A stretch of 64,000 nt of DNA from Sphingopyxis sp. MWB1 (GTDB lineage: Bacteria; Pseudomonadota; Alphaproteobacteria; Sphingomonadales; Sphingomonadaceae). The notes beneath the pieces are model-generated. The model was not told the DNA's origin and did not search any database. It was given only the letters and a program-made list of their open reading frames with translations. This document shows, one piece after another, positions 23,717-32,955 of this stretch. Made by a program: the position numbers and the translations under genes. The DNA lies in the NCBI RefSeq assembly GCF_000763945.1, contig NZ_JQFJ01000001.1, positions 124,001 to 188,000 on the forward strand, in the 5' to 3' direction. Every line of letters starts with the position of its first letter. Within the stretch, counting starts at the first letter, position 1.

Positions 23717-24619
23717 TCAACCGGCCAAAAGGCGGCGTTCGCCTGCCAGATTCAGCATGGCCTTTTGCAGCTTTTCGAACGCGCGCACTTCGATCTGGCG
23801 CACACGCTCGCGGCTGACGTCGTAAACCTGGCTAAGATCCTCCAGCGTCTTAGGGTCATCGGTCAGCCGACGTTCGGTGAGGATGTGCCGTTCGCGCTCG
23901 TTAAGTGTTTCCAGCGCCTCGGTCAGCAATTCGTGCCGAACCTGGCGCTCCTGCGCTTCGGCGACGCGCTCGTCCTGCAGGGGACCGTCATCGTCGAGCA
24001 GATCCTGCCACTGGCTGTCGCCATCCTCGCCCATGGGGACGTTGAGCGACGTATCGCCGCCCATCGCCATGCGGCGATTCATGCTGATCACCTCATCTTC
24101 GGTGACGCCCAAATCCTTGGCGATTTTGGCGACATTTTCGGGGCTGAGGTCGCCATCCTCAAAGGCTTCAAGATTATTCTTCATCCGACGAAGGTTGAAG
24201 AAGAGCTTTTTCTGCGCCGCAGTGGTGCCCATTTTGACAAGGCTCCACGAACGCAGGATAAATTCCTGGATCGAGGCACGAATCCACCACATCGCATAGG
24301 TGGCGAGGCGGAAGCCGCGTTCGGGGTCGAATTTCTTGACCCCCTGCATCAGGCCGATATTGCCCTCTGAAATCAGCTCGCTGACCGGCAGGCCATAGCC
24401 GCGATAGCCCATGGCGATTTTGGCGACGAGACGCAGGTGCGAAGTGACGAGCTGCGCCGCTGCTTCACTGTCGCCATGTTCCTGAAAACGTTTGGCGAGC
24501 ATATATTCCTGCTCGGGCGTGAGCAGAGGGAATTTCCGAATTTCGGCCAGATAGCGGTTCAGGCTGGCTTCGCCGCCAAGCGCGGGCACTACGGCCGGAA
24601 CATTGCTTTTATTAGCCAT
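23717..24619 (-). CDS. rpoH: RNA polymerase sigma factor RpoH (sigma-32)
   Basis: A 300-residue heat-shock sigma factor. Region 2 is clear (ATYAMWWIRASIQEFIL after GLMQGVKKFDPERGF); the RpoH box QKKLFFNLRR follows, which separates RpoH from other sigma-70 members; region 4 ends with DVSRERVRQIEVRAFEKLQ. Length and order match RpoH. It directs RNA polymerase to heat-shock promoters (chaperones and proteases). The gene lies 80 bases after rluD on the same strand and has its own likely promoter at 24651-24679. Alphaproteobacteria may carry more than one RpoH; which copy this is cannot be told. Confidence 0.95.
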   Translation of the reverse strand: MANKSNVPAVVPALGGEASLNRYLAEIRKFPLLTPEQEYMLAKRFQEHGDSEAAAQLVTSHLRLVAKIAMGYRGYGLPVSELISEGNIGLMQGVKKFDPERGFRLATYAMWWIRASIQEFILRSWSLVKMGTTAAQKKLFFNLRRMKNNLEAFEDGDLSPENVAKIAKDLGVTEDEVISMNRRMAMGGDTSLNVPMGEDGDSQWQDLLDDDGPLQDERVAEAQERQVRHELLTEALETLNERERHILTERRLTDDPKTLEDLSQVYDVSRERVRQIEVRAFEKLQKAMLNLAGERRLLAG

Positions 24620-24650
24620 TGGAGAGCGTCTTCCCTATAAGTTGAAGATC

Positions 24651-24679
24651 ATTTTGCCGAGGTTGCGTCCGTCGGTCAA
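24651..24679 (-). promoter_or_regulatory. candidate rpoH promoter
   Basis: On the minus strand TTGACC (24679-24674), a 17-base spacer, then CAAAAT (24656-24651), about 30 bases before the rpoH start codon. The -35 is good and the -10 weak; a sigma-70-type housekeeping promoter is inferred. Confidence 0.4.
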
Positions 24680-24699
24680 AATAGATTTTCATTCAAAAT

Positions 24700-25656
24700 T
24701 TAAATGCGCAGTTCATTGATCAGTTCCCGCATGTCGGCGGGCAATTCACTGTCGAGCGCGATCTTTTTACCGTTCACTGGATGAATAAAAGCCAAATGGG
24801 CGGCGTGCAATGCCTGGCGCGCAAATCCTCGCGCTTTCAGCACGTCCGACAGCGGTTTGCGGGCGCGGCCATAGACGGGATCGCCCAGCAGCGGATGACC
24901 GATATGCGCCATATGGACGCGCACCTGATGCGTCCGCCCCGTTTCGAGCCGGCATTCGACGACGCTGGCGAAGGACAAGGGTTCGAGTGTGCGATAATGG
25001 GTGATGGCATGTTTGCCGCGTCCGGGGGCAACGACCGCCATTTTCTTGCGATTGGTGGACGAGCGGCCCAGCGCGGCGTCGACCGTGCCGCTTGCGGGCA
25101 TCGGACGGCCGGTGGCGATGGCGATATAGCGGCGGTCGATGCTGTGCGCGGCAAATTGCCTGGCGAGCCCTTCATGCGCCTTGTCGTGTTTGGCGGCGAC
25201 GATCAGCCCGCTTGTGTCCTTGTCGATGCGGTGGACGATGCCGGGACGCGCCACGCCGCCAATTCCCGAAAGCTGACCCCGGCAATGATGAAGCAGGGCG
25301 TTGACCATCGTGCCGTCGAGATTGCCCGCGGCCGGATGGACCACCATGCCCGCAGGCTTGTCGACGACGATCAGATGCTCATCCTCATAGGCGATGACGA
25401 GATCGAGATCCTGCGCGATATTATGCGCGGGCGCCGGGGCGGGGAGGCGGAGGGAGAGGGTGGCGGGCGCGGTGGCCTTGATCGCCGGGTCCCAGAGAAT
25501 AGCGCCGCTGTCGTCGGTGACGCGGCCGCCCTTGATCAGATTTTTGAGCCTTTCACGCGAAAGATCGGGCAGGGCGTCGGCCAGCGCGCGGTCGAGCCGC
25601 AGTCCGGCGGCGCTGCCGTCCAGCGCGATGGTCAAAATCTGGTCGTCCCCCTGCAT
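24700..25656 (-). CDS. rluD: 23S rRNA pseudouridine synthase, RluD family
   Basis: A 318-residue enzyme. The N-terminal S4 RNA-binding domain (LRLDRALADALPDLSRERLKN, residues 19-39) precedes the catalytic domain with HRIDKDTSGL, where Asp145 is the nucleophile, and with GRTHQVRVHMAHIGHPLLGD. This matches RluD, which converts uridines of helix 69 of 23S rRNA (1911, 1915, 1917 in E. coli). ATG 25656 puts the S4 domain at the usual distance; an ATG ten codons upstream is less likely. The gene is divergent from chpT and precedes rpoH. Confidence 0.92.
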   Translation of the reverse strand: MQGDDQILTIALDGSAAGLRLDRALADALPDLSRERLKNLIKGGRVTDDSGAILWDPAIKATAPATLSLRLPAPAPAHNIAQDLDLVIAYEDEHLIVVDKPAGMVVHPAAGNLDGTMVNALLHHCRGQLSGIGGVARPGIVHRIDKDTSGLIVAAKHDKAHEGLARQFAAHSIDRRYIAIATGRPMPASGTVDAALGRSSTNRKKMAVVAPGRGKHAITHYRTLEPLSFASVVECRLETGRTHQVRVHMAHIGHPLLGDPVYGRARKPLSDVLKARGFARQALHAAHLAFIHPVNGKKIALDSELPADMRELINELRI

Positions 25657-25782
25657 CGTGGGAAATGTGGGCGACGACGCGCGCATTTCAAGGGCATCGC
25701 CGCTTGCACTTCGGGGGATGCCTGCCCTAGTAGCGCTTCTGCGCCGGACCTTTTCCGATCATAGCGCTGGGGACCTTCATTC

Positions 25783-26424
25783 ATGACTGACGATCGCGTC
25801 GATTTTGCCTCCATGATGGCTTCGCGCCTCTGCCACGATTTGCTGAGCCCCGTGGGCGCCTTTGCCAATGGGTTGGAACTGCTGGCCGACGAACAGGACC
25901 CGGAGATGCGTGCCCGCTGCGTCGAATTGCTGGAACAAAGCGCACGGACATCGGCAGCGAAGCTGAAGTTTTTTCGCCTCGCGTTCGGATCGGCCGGCGG
26001 TTTTGGCGAAGCGGTGCCGCCGACGGAGGCCAAGGCGGCGATTGAGGGGATTATGGCCGACCGGCCGATCACGCTCAACTGGATGCTCGGCGATGAGGCG
26101 CTGCCCAAGCCGGCGGTGAAGATCATCCTCAACCTCGCGCTGATCCTGGTCGATGCGCTGGTGCGGGGCGGGCGGCTCGATGTGGGGTGCGAGCGGCAGG
26201 CGGACGGGGCGATTGAAATCGCGCTTCATGCCGAGGCCGAACGCATTTTGGTCGATGCCAATGTCGAGCGCATATTGGCGGAAGGCGAAGGGGCGGCCGA
26301 CATGACGTCGCGCACCGCAACCGCCGTGCTGGTCCAGGCGGTCGCCAGGCAAAATCGCGGCACGGTGATGCTGGCGCGCGAAACCCCGACCTCCCTGCTG
26401 GTGGGAGCGGTGCTGCGCCCCTGA
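25783..26424 (+). CDS. chpT: histidine phosphotransferase ChpT
   Basis: A 213-residue dimeric phosphotransferase. The DHp-like helix carries the phospho-accepting His18 (SRLCHDLLSPVGAFANGLE); the second half is a degenerate Bergerat-fold domain without ATP-binding motifs, as in Caulobacter ChpT. It moves phosphate from the receiver of CckA to CtrA and CpdR, controlling cell cycle, motility and often gene-transfer-agent genes in alphaproteobacteria. CckA is encoded at 40628-43063. The gene stands alone, divergent from rluD and 358 bases upstream of the che operon on the same strand. Confidence 0.92.
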   Translation: MTDDRVDFASMMASRLCHDLLSPVGAFANGLELLADEQDPEMRARCVELLEQSARTSAAKLKFFRLAFGSAGGFGEAVPPTEAKAAIEGIMADRPITLNWMLGDEALPKPAVKIILNLALILVDALVRGGRLDVGCERQADGAIEIALHAEAERILVDANVERILAEGEGAADMTSRTATAVLVQAVARQNRGTVMLARETPTSLLVGAVLRP

Positions 26425-26782
26425 TCGCAGGAGCTTTTTGAGGACCCGGACCGGAGATTGGCTTCGCCGGGCTCGCAATGACGTGCGTCGGGGATGAGTT
26501 TTTGGGCGAAAGTTGACGAAAGTGTCACGCAGCATAGGGCAAGCGTGCGGATGGGCGCCCCATTTCACGCATTATTATCAATGATTTAACTTGCATCGAC
26601 TTGATTTTCACCGGGGTTTCCGCGCGGGAAAGCTGAAGGGGTAGCGCGCTGCGGCGGTCCCTTGGCGGTGGATGCCGCCCCGAGGGGGGCAGTTTTCCTC
26701 CTTTTTTGACAAGGCGGTAAAAGTCTTTTTAACCATTATCGGTCAGGGTGACGGCTCGATATCGAGGCGTGCCAGGACCGCA
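26425..26782. other. intergenic region, chpT / cheA
   Basis: A 358-base stretch between two genes on the same strand. A repeat fragment lies at 26453-26483. The AT-richer part around 26560-26620 (with TTATTATCAATGATTTAACT) and the poly-T stretches near 26700-26735 may hold the che promoter; no clear -35/-10 was fixed. No gene is supported. Confidence 0.5.
26453..26483. repeat. REP-like element (short form)
   Basis: Begins GGAGATTG and ends GGGCTCGCAATGACG. The element at 48194-48233 has the same ends with about ten extra bases in the middle, so both are members of one dispersed intergenic repeat family. Confidence 0.6.
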
Positions 26783-29305
26783 ATGGACGATCTGCTGAAC
26801 GATTTTCTCGCTGAAACAACCGAAATCCTCGCAGAGGCTGGCGGGGCGATTGTGGCGTGGGAAGCCGATCCGGCGGATCGGACGCAGTTGGACGCGATTT
26901 TCCGCCTGTTGCACACGATCAAGGGCAGTTCGGGCTTTTTGCCACTGCCGCGCGTCACCGCCCTGTCGCATGCTGCCGAAGATGCGCTGGATCAGGTGCG
27001 GCGCGGCGCGCGAACCGCAACCCCCGCGCTGGTGAGCGCAATATTGGGAATTGTCGACCGACTGAACAGCCTGTGCGATGCGCTCGGCGATCAGGGCAGC
27101 GAACCGGCGGGCGATGACCGCGCGGTAATCGCGGCGCTGGATACGGCCGATGCTGCCGACGCTGCGGCGGAAGCGCCGCCATCGCTGGCACAGCCGGAGG
27201 AGCCGCAGGCGATGCCCGGCGATGCGGCCCCGGTAGAAGTCGCGGGCATTCCGCTGCGCCGCGAAGATGATCTAGCGGGCGAGACGCAAAGCTGGCGCTC
27301 GATCCGCGTGCCGCTGCAATTGCTCGATTCGGTGATGACCGGGGTGACCGACATCGTGCTCGCGCGCAATGAATTTGCCCGGATGCTGCGCGAATCGGGC
27401 GTTGATCCGGCGATAATCGGGGCGTTCGATCGCTTGTCCGATTCGATCGCGGCGATGCGCCAGTCGGTCAGCCATATGCGGATGCAGCGCATCGACAAAT
27501 TATTCGCGCCCCTGCCGCGCATCGTGCGCGATCTGGCGCGCGATCTGGGAAAGAAGGTTCATTTCGAAACGACCGGCGGCGAGGTCGAGCTGGACCGCGA
27601 AATGATGGAGAATATCCGCGACCCGCTGATCCACATCATCCGCAATGCCATCGACCATGGGGTGGAGCCGCTGGAAGACCGGGTGAAGGCGGGAAAGAAT
27701 ATCACCGCGACCCTGTCGGTGTCGGCGCGCCAGTCGGGCAATCAGATTGAAATTGCGGTGCGCGACGACGGGCGCGGCCTGTCCCCCGATAAAATTGTCG
27801 CCAAGGCCGTGGGTGCGCAATTGATCAGCGCTGCAGAGGCGCGTCAGCTGAGCATGGAAGACAAGCTCGACCTGATTTTCCGCCCCGGATTTTCCACCGC
27901 ATCGCGCGTTACCGAAGTGTCGGGGCGCGGGGTCGGCATGGATATTGTCAAAGCCAATATCGAGAAGATCGGCGGCGTCGTCGAATTGCAGAATGACGAA
28001 GGATGCGGGCTGGCCCTGATCCTGCGCGTGCCGATGACGCTGACGATCATATCGGGGCTGATGCTGCGCGCGGGCGGATATGATTTTGCGGTGCCAAGAG
28101 GCGCAGTGCGCGAAATTTTGCTGGAAAACAGCGATACGGTGCGGATCGACCGGGTCGGCGGCGGCGAAGTCGCGACCATTCGCGGCGAACGCTATCCCTT
28201 GTTGCGGCTCGAAACGGTGCTGGGATGCGGCGATACGCCCGGTCCCGATGTCGATGCGGACGAAGAAGAGGAAGACCGGGCCATCGTCGTGGTGCGGCCA
28301 AGCCAGGGACAAAGCTATGCGTTGAGCGTGGCGGCGATCCATGATCAGGAGGAGCTGGTGATCAAGCCTGCTGCGCCGATGATCATGGCGACGGGGCTTT
28401 ATGCCGGAACCACCCTGCCGGATCATGGCCGCCCGGTGCTGTTGCTGGATGTTCAGGGATTGATCGGCGCGGCCGGGATCGACGCCAGCGAGGCGGGGCG
28501 CAACGCGCTTCGCGAAGCGGACGCGGTCGCCGATAGCGGCGAGGATCTGGACCGGGCGCAATTGCTGTTGTTCGAAGAAGAAGGCTGCGCCCTGCGCGGC
28601 GTACGCCTGTCGGTCGTCGAGCGCGTCGAAGATATAGCCGCCGATGCATTTTTCATGACCGGGGGCCGGGTCGCGGTTCGGATTGGCGAGGATATATTGC
28701 CCGTCCATGCCGCGAAAAAGCCCGAGGGGCCGGCGAACGTCAAACTGCTGCGGCTTTATGACGGCCGCTCAGCGCTTTGCTATCCCATTGCCACCATCCG
28801 CGATATCGTGCGCCTTCCGCTGGATATGCAGCCCGCGCCGACGCCGGGAACCATTGCGGGGGTCACGCTGGTTTCGGGCGAGCCGGTGGAGTTGATCGAT
28901 CCCCATTGGCTGATGGCGCAGCATGTGCAGCCGATCCGCGAGGGCGCCGCCGGACAGCCGCTTTGCCAGCTGCTTGACGATGATGATGGCTGGGGCGAGC
29001 ATTTCCTCGCGCCGCTGCTTCGCGCCGCAGGCTATCGGGTGGAGCGCATCCGGCCCGAAACCGGGGAAAGCGCGACCGCCGCTGAACGAGCCGCCGCCGC
29101 GCCGCGGCCCGATATTCTCCTGTCGCTGACCGATGAAGGAAGCGATGCGGCGCGCGATGCCCCCGGCCCGGATGTGCCGGTGATCCGCTTGCGCAGCAGC
29201 GCGCTGCCGGCAGGACCCGAGGATCAGAGCGTCTATCGTTATGACCGCGCCGCCCTGTTCGAAGCGCTGGGTCGCCATGTCGGGCGAGGGCGCGGTCATG
29301 GATAA
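26783..29305 (+). CDS. cheA: chemotaxis histidine kinase CheA with C-terminal pseudoreceiver
   Basis: An 840-residue kinase. Order of domains: Hpt with His44 (LLHTIKGSSG); dimerisation; ATPase with HIIRNAIDHG and RGVGMDIVKANIEKIGG; CheW-like domain (about 470-610); a second CheW-like stretch (about 610-725); and from about residue 728 a segment like a receiver (LLDDDDGWGEHFLAPLLRAA) whose phosphoryl Asp and Lys are both replaced. The ATG at 26783 is chosen because the Hpt domain starts there; a longer frame upstream lacks support. It phosphorylates CheY and CheB after receptor signals. Overlaps cheW by eight bases. No receptor gene is adjacent. Confidence 0.93.
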   Translation: MDDLLNDFLAETTEILAEAGGAIVAWEADPADRTQLDAIFRLLHTIKGSSGFLPLPRVTALSHAAEDALDQVRRGARTATPALVSAILGIVDRLNSLCDALGDQGSEPAGDDRAVIAALDTADAADAAAEAPPSLAQPEEPQAMPGDAAPVEVAGIPLRREDDLAGETQSWRSIRVPLQLLDSVMTGVTDIVLARNEFARMLRESGVDPAIIGAFDRLSDSIAAMRQSVSHMRMQRIDKLFAPLPRIVRDLARDLGKKVHFETTGGEVELDREMMENIRDPLIHIIRNAIDHGVEPLEDRVKAGKNITATLSVSARQSGNQIEIAVRDDGRGLSPDKIVAKAVGAQLISAAEARQLSMEDKLDLIFRPGFSTASRVTEVSGRGVGMDIVKANIEKIGGVVELQNDEGCGLALILRVPMTLTIISGLMLRAGGYDFAVPRGAVREILLENSDTVRIDRVGGGEVATIRGERYPLLRLETVLGCGDTPGPDVDADEEEEDRAIVVVRPSQGQSYALSVAAIHDQEELVIKPAAPMIMATGLYAGTTLPDHGRPVLLLDVQGLIGAAGIDASEAGRNALREADAVADSGEDLDRAQLLLFEEEGCALRGVRLSVVERVEDIAADAFFMTGGRVAVRIGEDILPVHAAKKPEGPANVKLLRLYDGRSALCYPIATIRDIVRLPLDMQPAPTPGTIAGVTLVSGEPVELIDPHWLMAQHVQPIREGAAGQPLCQLLDDDDGWGEHFLAPLLRAAGYRVERIRPETGESATAAERAAAAPRPDILLSLTDEGSDAARDAPGPDVPVIRLRSSALPAGPEDQSVYRYDRAALFEALGRHVGRGRGHG

Positions 29306-29735
29306 GCTGTATCTGATCGCGCGGATCGCCGATACGCGCGTTGCGCTGCGCTCGCGGGCCATTCATTCGGTCGTGTCGGTTGGCACCCCGGTGCCGGTTC
29401 CCGGCGCCCCGCCGCATGTCGCCGGGCTGTTCGCCCTGCGGAGCCGGGTCTTTACGCTGATTGACCCGCATGTCGTGGTCGGGCTGCCGCCAATCAATAT
29501 ATCACCGGGCCAGCGGGTCGTTTTGGTGGAGGTGGCGGGTCATGGCTATGCCTTGCTGGCCGATGCCGTCGAAGACGTCTGTTTCATCGACGCCGAAGAA
29601 ACGCGAATCGCCAGCCGATTGTCGGACGGCTGGGCCCAGGTGGCCGATGCCATGATCGAACATGATGGCGCGTCGCTGCTGGTGGTCGATCCATCGGGCT
29701 TTGTCGCACTGCCGGCCATGCGAGTCGCAGGATAG
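29298..29735 (+). CDS. cheW: chemotaxis coupling protein CheW
   Basis: A 145-residue CheW-domain protein (LIARIADTRVALRSRAIHSV, then VPVPGAPPHVAGLFALRSRVFTLIDP and VVLVEVAGHGYALLADAVEDV). It links CheA to chemoreceptors. The ATG at 29298 lies inside the last codons of cheA (8-base overlap), so the two are coupled. The length is typical for CheW. The start upstream in the open frame would run deep into cheA and is rejected. Confidence 0.9.
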   Translation: MDKLYLIARIADTRVALRSRAIHSVVSVGTPVPVPGAPPHVAGLFALRSRVFTLIDPHVVVGLPPINISPGQRVVLVEVAGHGYALLADAVEDVCFIDAEETRIASRLSDGWAQVADAMIEHDGASLLVVDPSGFVALPAMRVAG

Positions 29736-29801
29736 TTTCATTAACGGGGTGAACACTCATTTGCTTTAGTGGCAGGTGATCCAGGGGGTCGGAGTAAAGA
29801 A

Positions 29802-30176
29802 ATGTCGAAAAGCTGCTTGGTCGTCGATGACAGCAAGGTCATTCGCAAGGTCGCGCGTCACATATTGGAAAGCATGTCCTTTGCCGTGGAGGAAGCGGCC
29901 GACGGACAGGAGGCCCTGAGCTTTTGTCAGGCGCACAGGCCCGATGTCATCCTGCTCGACTGGAATATGCCCGTCATGAGCGGAATGGAATTTCTGGGCG
30001 CTTTCAATGACTTGGACTATGGACGAGACGAACGCCCGCGAGTCGTTTTCTGCACCACCGAAAACAGCATGGACCATATTCGTGCGGCAATCGAAGCCGG
30101 GGCGGACGAATATGTGATGAAGCCGTTCGATCGCGAAACGCTCGAAGGAAAGTTGCAACTCGTCGGCGTCGCCTGA
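29802..30176 (+). CDS. cheY: chemotaxis response regulator CheY
   Basis: A 124-residue single receiver domain. Asp9 and Asp10 (VVDDSK) bind Mg, Asp53 (LLDWNMPVMSG) takes the phosphate from CheA, and Lys107 (YVMKPFD) completes the site. No output domain follows; the phosphorylated form binds the flagellar switch. Start ATG 29802 after GGAGTAAAGAA. It sits between cheW and cheB (8-base gap to cheB). Confidence 0.93.
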   Translation: MSKSCLVVDDSKVIRKVARHILESMSFAVEEAADGQEALSFCQAHRPDVILLDWNMPVMSGMEFLGAFNDLDYGRDERPRVVFCTTENSMDHIRAAIEAGADEYVMKPFDRETLEGKLQLVGVA

Positions 30177-30184
30177 GGCCCGCC

Positions 30185-31303
30185 ATGTCCGTTGTCCAAT
30201 CAAGAATTCCTGAATCAAGCCCGGCGCCTTCCCCCGGCAGCGGGCGTGCGGTGCGCGTCATGCTGGTCGACGACAGTCTGGTCGTCCGCAGCATTTTGGA
30301 AAGGATCGTCCAGCAAAGACCCGAACTGGAAGTATGCGCCTCGGTCCCCTCTGCCCAGGAGGCGCTGGCCTATCTCGACCGCGAGCCGGTCGATGTCATC
30401 ATCCTCGATATTGAAATGCCCGGAATGACGGGCATGGATGCGCTGCCCCATATCGTCGATCGGGCGGCCAATGCGCGCGTGCTGATCCTTTCATCCAATT
30501 GCGTGGAAGGTGGACCGGCGGCGATTGAGGCGCTTTCGCTTGGCGCGAGCGATACGCTGGCCAAGCCGGGGCGCGGCAGCTTTGCCGGGCGTTTTGCCGA
30601 AACGCTGACCGAGCGCATCCTGTCGCTGGGGCAACGCCCGCAACCCCTGCCGCTGCGCTCGCGCCCCGCTGCGGGGAAGGCCGCCACCCCGGTCGCAATG
30701 GCCGCTGCCGAACATCAGCGGCTCGATTGCATCGCCATCGCCGCTTCGACCGGAGGCATCCCGGCCTTTGCGACATTTCTGGCCAATCTCGACCCCCGCA
30801 CCACTGCCCCGATCCTGTTGACGCAGCATCTGCCCGCGGCCTTCATGGAATATTATGCGCGTCAGATCGCGACGCTGACGACGCGCAAAGTCTGTGTGGC
30901 GGAATCCGGAATGGCGGTGGAGCCCAATCATATCTACCTGGCGCCGGGCGATGCCCATCTGATGGTGGTGGTCAATGGCCGCCGCCGCGAAATTGCGCTC
31001 GACCGGCGGCCGGTCGATAATGGCTGCTGCCCCTCCGCCGACCCGATGCTGGCGTCGGTCGCCGAAGCCTACGGCAGCGGAGGCGTCGCGCTGATCCTGT
31101 CGGGCATGGGCCGCGACGGCGCGCGCGGCGCGGCGCGGGTCAAGCAGGTGGGGGGCGCGGTGTTCGCGCAGGCGCCCGAAACCTGTGTCATCTGGGGAAT
31201 GCCGGGCGCCGTCGCCAAGGAAGGCATTGCGAACGCGACGCTGAACCCCGATGCCATCGCCTTGTTGCTGCGAAGTTTCCAGAGCAGGCGGCCCCGCCCG
31301 TGA
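30185..31303 (+). CDS. cheB: chemoreceptor methylesterase/deamidase CheB
   Basis: A 372-residue protein. Receiver domain first (phospho-Asp75 in LDIEMPGMTG), a linker, then the methylesterase domain with catalytic Ser188 (AASTGG), His215 (LTQHLP) and Asp311 (GMGRDG). It removes methyl groups from chemoreceptors, giving adaptation, and counteracts CheR, encoded next. Its stop overlaps the cheR start (TGATG). The basic tail SFQSRRPRP is unremarkable. Confidence 0.95.
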   Translation: MSVVQSRIPESSPAPSPGSGRAVRVMLVDDSLVVRSILERIVQQRPELEVCASVPSAQEALAYLDREPVDVIILDIEMPGMTGMDALPHIVDRAANARVLILSSNCVEGGPAAIEALSLGASDTLAKPGRGSFAGRFAETLTERILSLGQRPQPLPLRSRPAAGKAATPVAMAAAEHQRLDCIAIAASTGGIPAFATFLANLDPRTTAPILLTQHLPAAFMEYYARQIATLTTRKVCVAESGMAVEPNHIYLAPGDAHLMVVVNGRRREIALDRRPVDNGCCPSADPMLASVAEAYGSGGVALILSGMGRDGARGAARVKQVGGAVFAQAPETCVIWGMPGAVAKEGIANATLNPDAIALLLRSFQSRRPRP

Positions 31304-32157
31304 TGGGAGGACATGGCAGCGGCTCGGCCTATCGCATTTTGATGAAAGTGCTTGAATCCTGCACCGGGCAGACGCTGGCGCCGGGGCGGCTGTGGCGGAT
31401 CGAAATGTCGCTGGGGCCGATCATGCAGCGGCACGGAATCGCCGATCTCGATACGCTGGTGGCCGAACTGGTGCGCGCCGAAAACCGGCGATTGCTCGAT
31501 GCGACGATCGGCGCAATGCTGAATAATGAAACCTTCTTTTATCGCGAGCGCAGCCTGTTCGACGATATTGGCGGGCCAGCGCTCGACCATTTGCGCGCGG
31601 TGAAGGAATCGCAACGCCGCCTGACCATCTGGCATTGTGGTGTATCGACCGGGCAGGAAGCCTATTCCATGGCGATGCTGCTGGCGGAGCAGGGGGAAAA
31701 ATGGGCGGGATGGCAGGTCGACATCGTCGGCACCGACGTCAGCTCGCAGGCCATCGCGCGCGCGCGGGTCGGGCTGTACAGCCAATTTGAAATCCAGCGC
31801 GGCCTGCCGATCAAGCAGATGGTGCGCTGGTTCGACCAGACCGAGGGCGGATGGCTGGCCAAGGCGGACTTGCGCCGCCGCGTCCATTTTTCGGTGCAGA
31901 ATATGCTGACCGACCGGCCGCCCCTGTCGGAGCCGGCCGATTTGATTTTCTGCCGCAATCTGCTGCTATATTTTGCGCCGCCGATGCGCCGGGAGGCGTT
32001 TCGGAAATTGCGGGCGTTGGCGCCGCCGCACAGCCTGCTGGTGCTGGGTGCTGGCGAAACGGTGATCGGGCAGACCGAGGATTTCGTCGCGAGCACACGC
32101 TTCCGGGGCTTTTACGAGCCTGCGTCCACTGACGCTCGATGTTCGGCGGCGGCCTGA
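31303..32157 (+). CDS. cheR: chemoreceptor glutamate methyltransferase CheR
   Basis: A 284-residue SAM-dependent methyltransferase. The N-terminal helical part contains NNETFFYRE (CheR motif), the SAM site is IWHCGVSTGQEAYSMAM, and DLIFCRNLLLYFAPPMRREAF is the late motif. It methylates receptor glutamates for adaptation. ATG 31303 shares one base with the cheB stop; GTG 31300 is an alternative. It is the last gene of cheA-cheW-cheY-cheB-cheR; no cheD, cheZ or receptor gene is seen. Confidence 0.93.
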   Translation: MGGHGSGSAYRILMKVLESCTGQTLAPGRLWRIEMSLGPIMQRHGIADLDTLVAELVRAENRRLLDATIGAMLNNETFFYRERSLFDDIGGPALDHLRAVKESQRRLTIWHCGVSTGQEAYSMAMLLAEQGEKWAGWQVDIVGTDVSSQAIARARVGLYSQFEIQRGLPIKQMVRWFDQTEGGWLAKADLRRRVHFSVQNMLTDRPPLSEPADLIFCRNLLLYFAPPMRREAFRKLRALAPPHSLLVLGAGETVIGQTEDFVASTRFRGFYEPASTDARCSAAA

Positions 32158-32226
32158 GCTTGCTTTTTCGCAGGGGCTGGCCCAAGCGTGACCGGGTCGG
32201 AACGTTTGGAGACGGGCGATAACGGA

Positions 32227-32916
32227 ATGAGCGATTATATCGAACGCTGGTCCCCCAATTGCGATGAGCGCAGCCTGCCCGTTTCGATGATTGTCCTTCA
32301 TTATACGGGGATGAAAAGCGGGGCCGAGGCCATCGACCGGCTCGCCGACCCCGAGGCGAAGGTATCGGCGCATTATGTCGTGAGCGAAGACGGGCAGATC
32401 ACCCAAATGGTGCCCGAGGACAAGCGCGCCTGGCACGCCGGACGCTCGCACTGGCGCGGGATCAGCGACGTCAATTCGGCGAGCGTCGGGATCGAGATCG
32501 TCAATCCGGGGCATGAGCATGGCTATGTGCCCTTTCCCGGTCCGCAAGTCGCGTCGGTTGTGCGGCTGGTTCATATGATCAAGGACCGCTATGCGATCAC
32601 GCGCGGCAATGTCGTGGGCCATTCGGATATTGCGCCCGCGCGCAAGCAGGACCCCGGTGAGCTTTTTCCGTGGGACGAGCTGGCGCGGCGGCGGCTGGCC
32701 CTGCCGCGCCCGACCAAAAATCTGACCGATCCCCTGTGGACCGATGCGGGCTTTCTGCTCGCGCTCGAACGCTTTGGCTATGACGTTACCGATGGTTTTG
32801 CCGCGACCGTGGCTTTCCAGCGCCGTTTCCGGCCCGAGCTGATCGACGGGACGATCGACGGCGAATGCCGGGCGATTTTGCTCGCGCTGCTCCTGCCCCA
32901 GCCGCAGGGCAGTTGA
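32227..32916 (+). CDS. N-acetylmuramoyl-L-alanine amidase (Amidase_2 type)
   Basis: A 229-residue zinc amidase that cuts the amide bond between muramic acid and the stem peptide. The zinc ligands are recognisable in IVLHYTGM, AWHAGRSHWRG and VVGHSDIAPARKQDPGELF; a C-terminal helical peptidoglycan-binding-like part (VAFQRRFRPELIDG) follows, as in AmiD. No clear signal peptide is seen, so it may act in the cytoplasm on recycled anhydro-muropeptides (AmpD-like) despite the AmiD-like layout. ATG 32227 is preferred over GTG 32188, which adds unconserved residues. It is 69 bases after cheR and not obviously related to chemotaxis. Confidence 0.88.
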   Translation: MSDYIERWSPNCDERSLPVSMIVLHYTGMKSGAEAIDRLADPEAKVSAHYVVSEDGQITQMVPEDKRAWHAGRSHWRGISDVNSASVGIEIVNPGHEHGYVPFPGPQVASVVRLVHMIKDRYAITRGNVVGHSDIAPARKQDPGELFPWDELARRRLALPRPTKNLTDPLWTDAGFLLALERFGYDVTDGFAATVAFQRRFRPELIDGTIDGECRAILLALLLPQPQGS

Positions 32917-32955
32917 GCGGGGCTGACTCTCTTCCGACATTTACTTCATAGCTGC

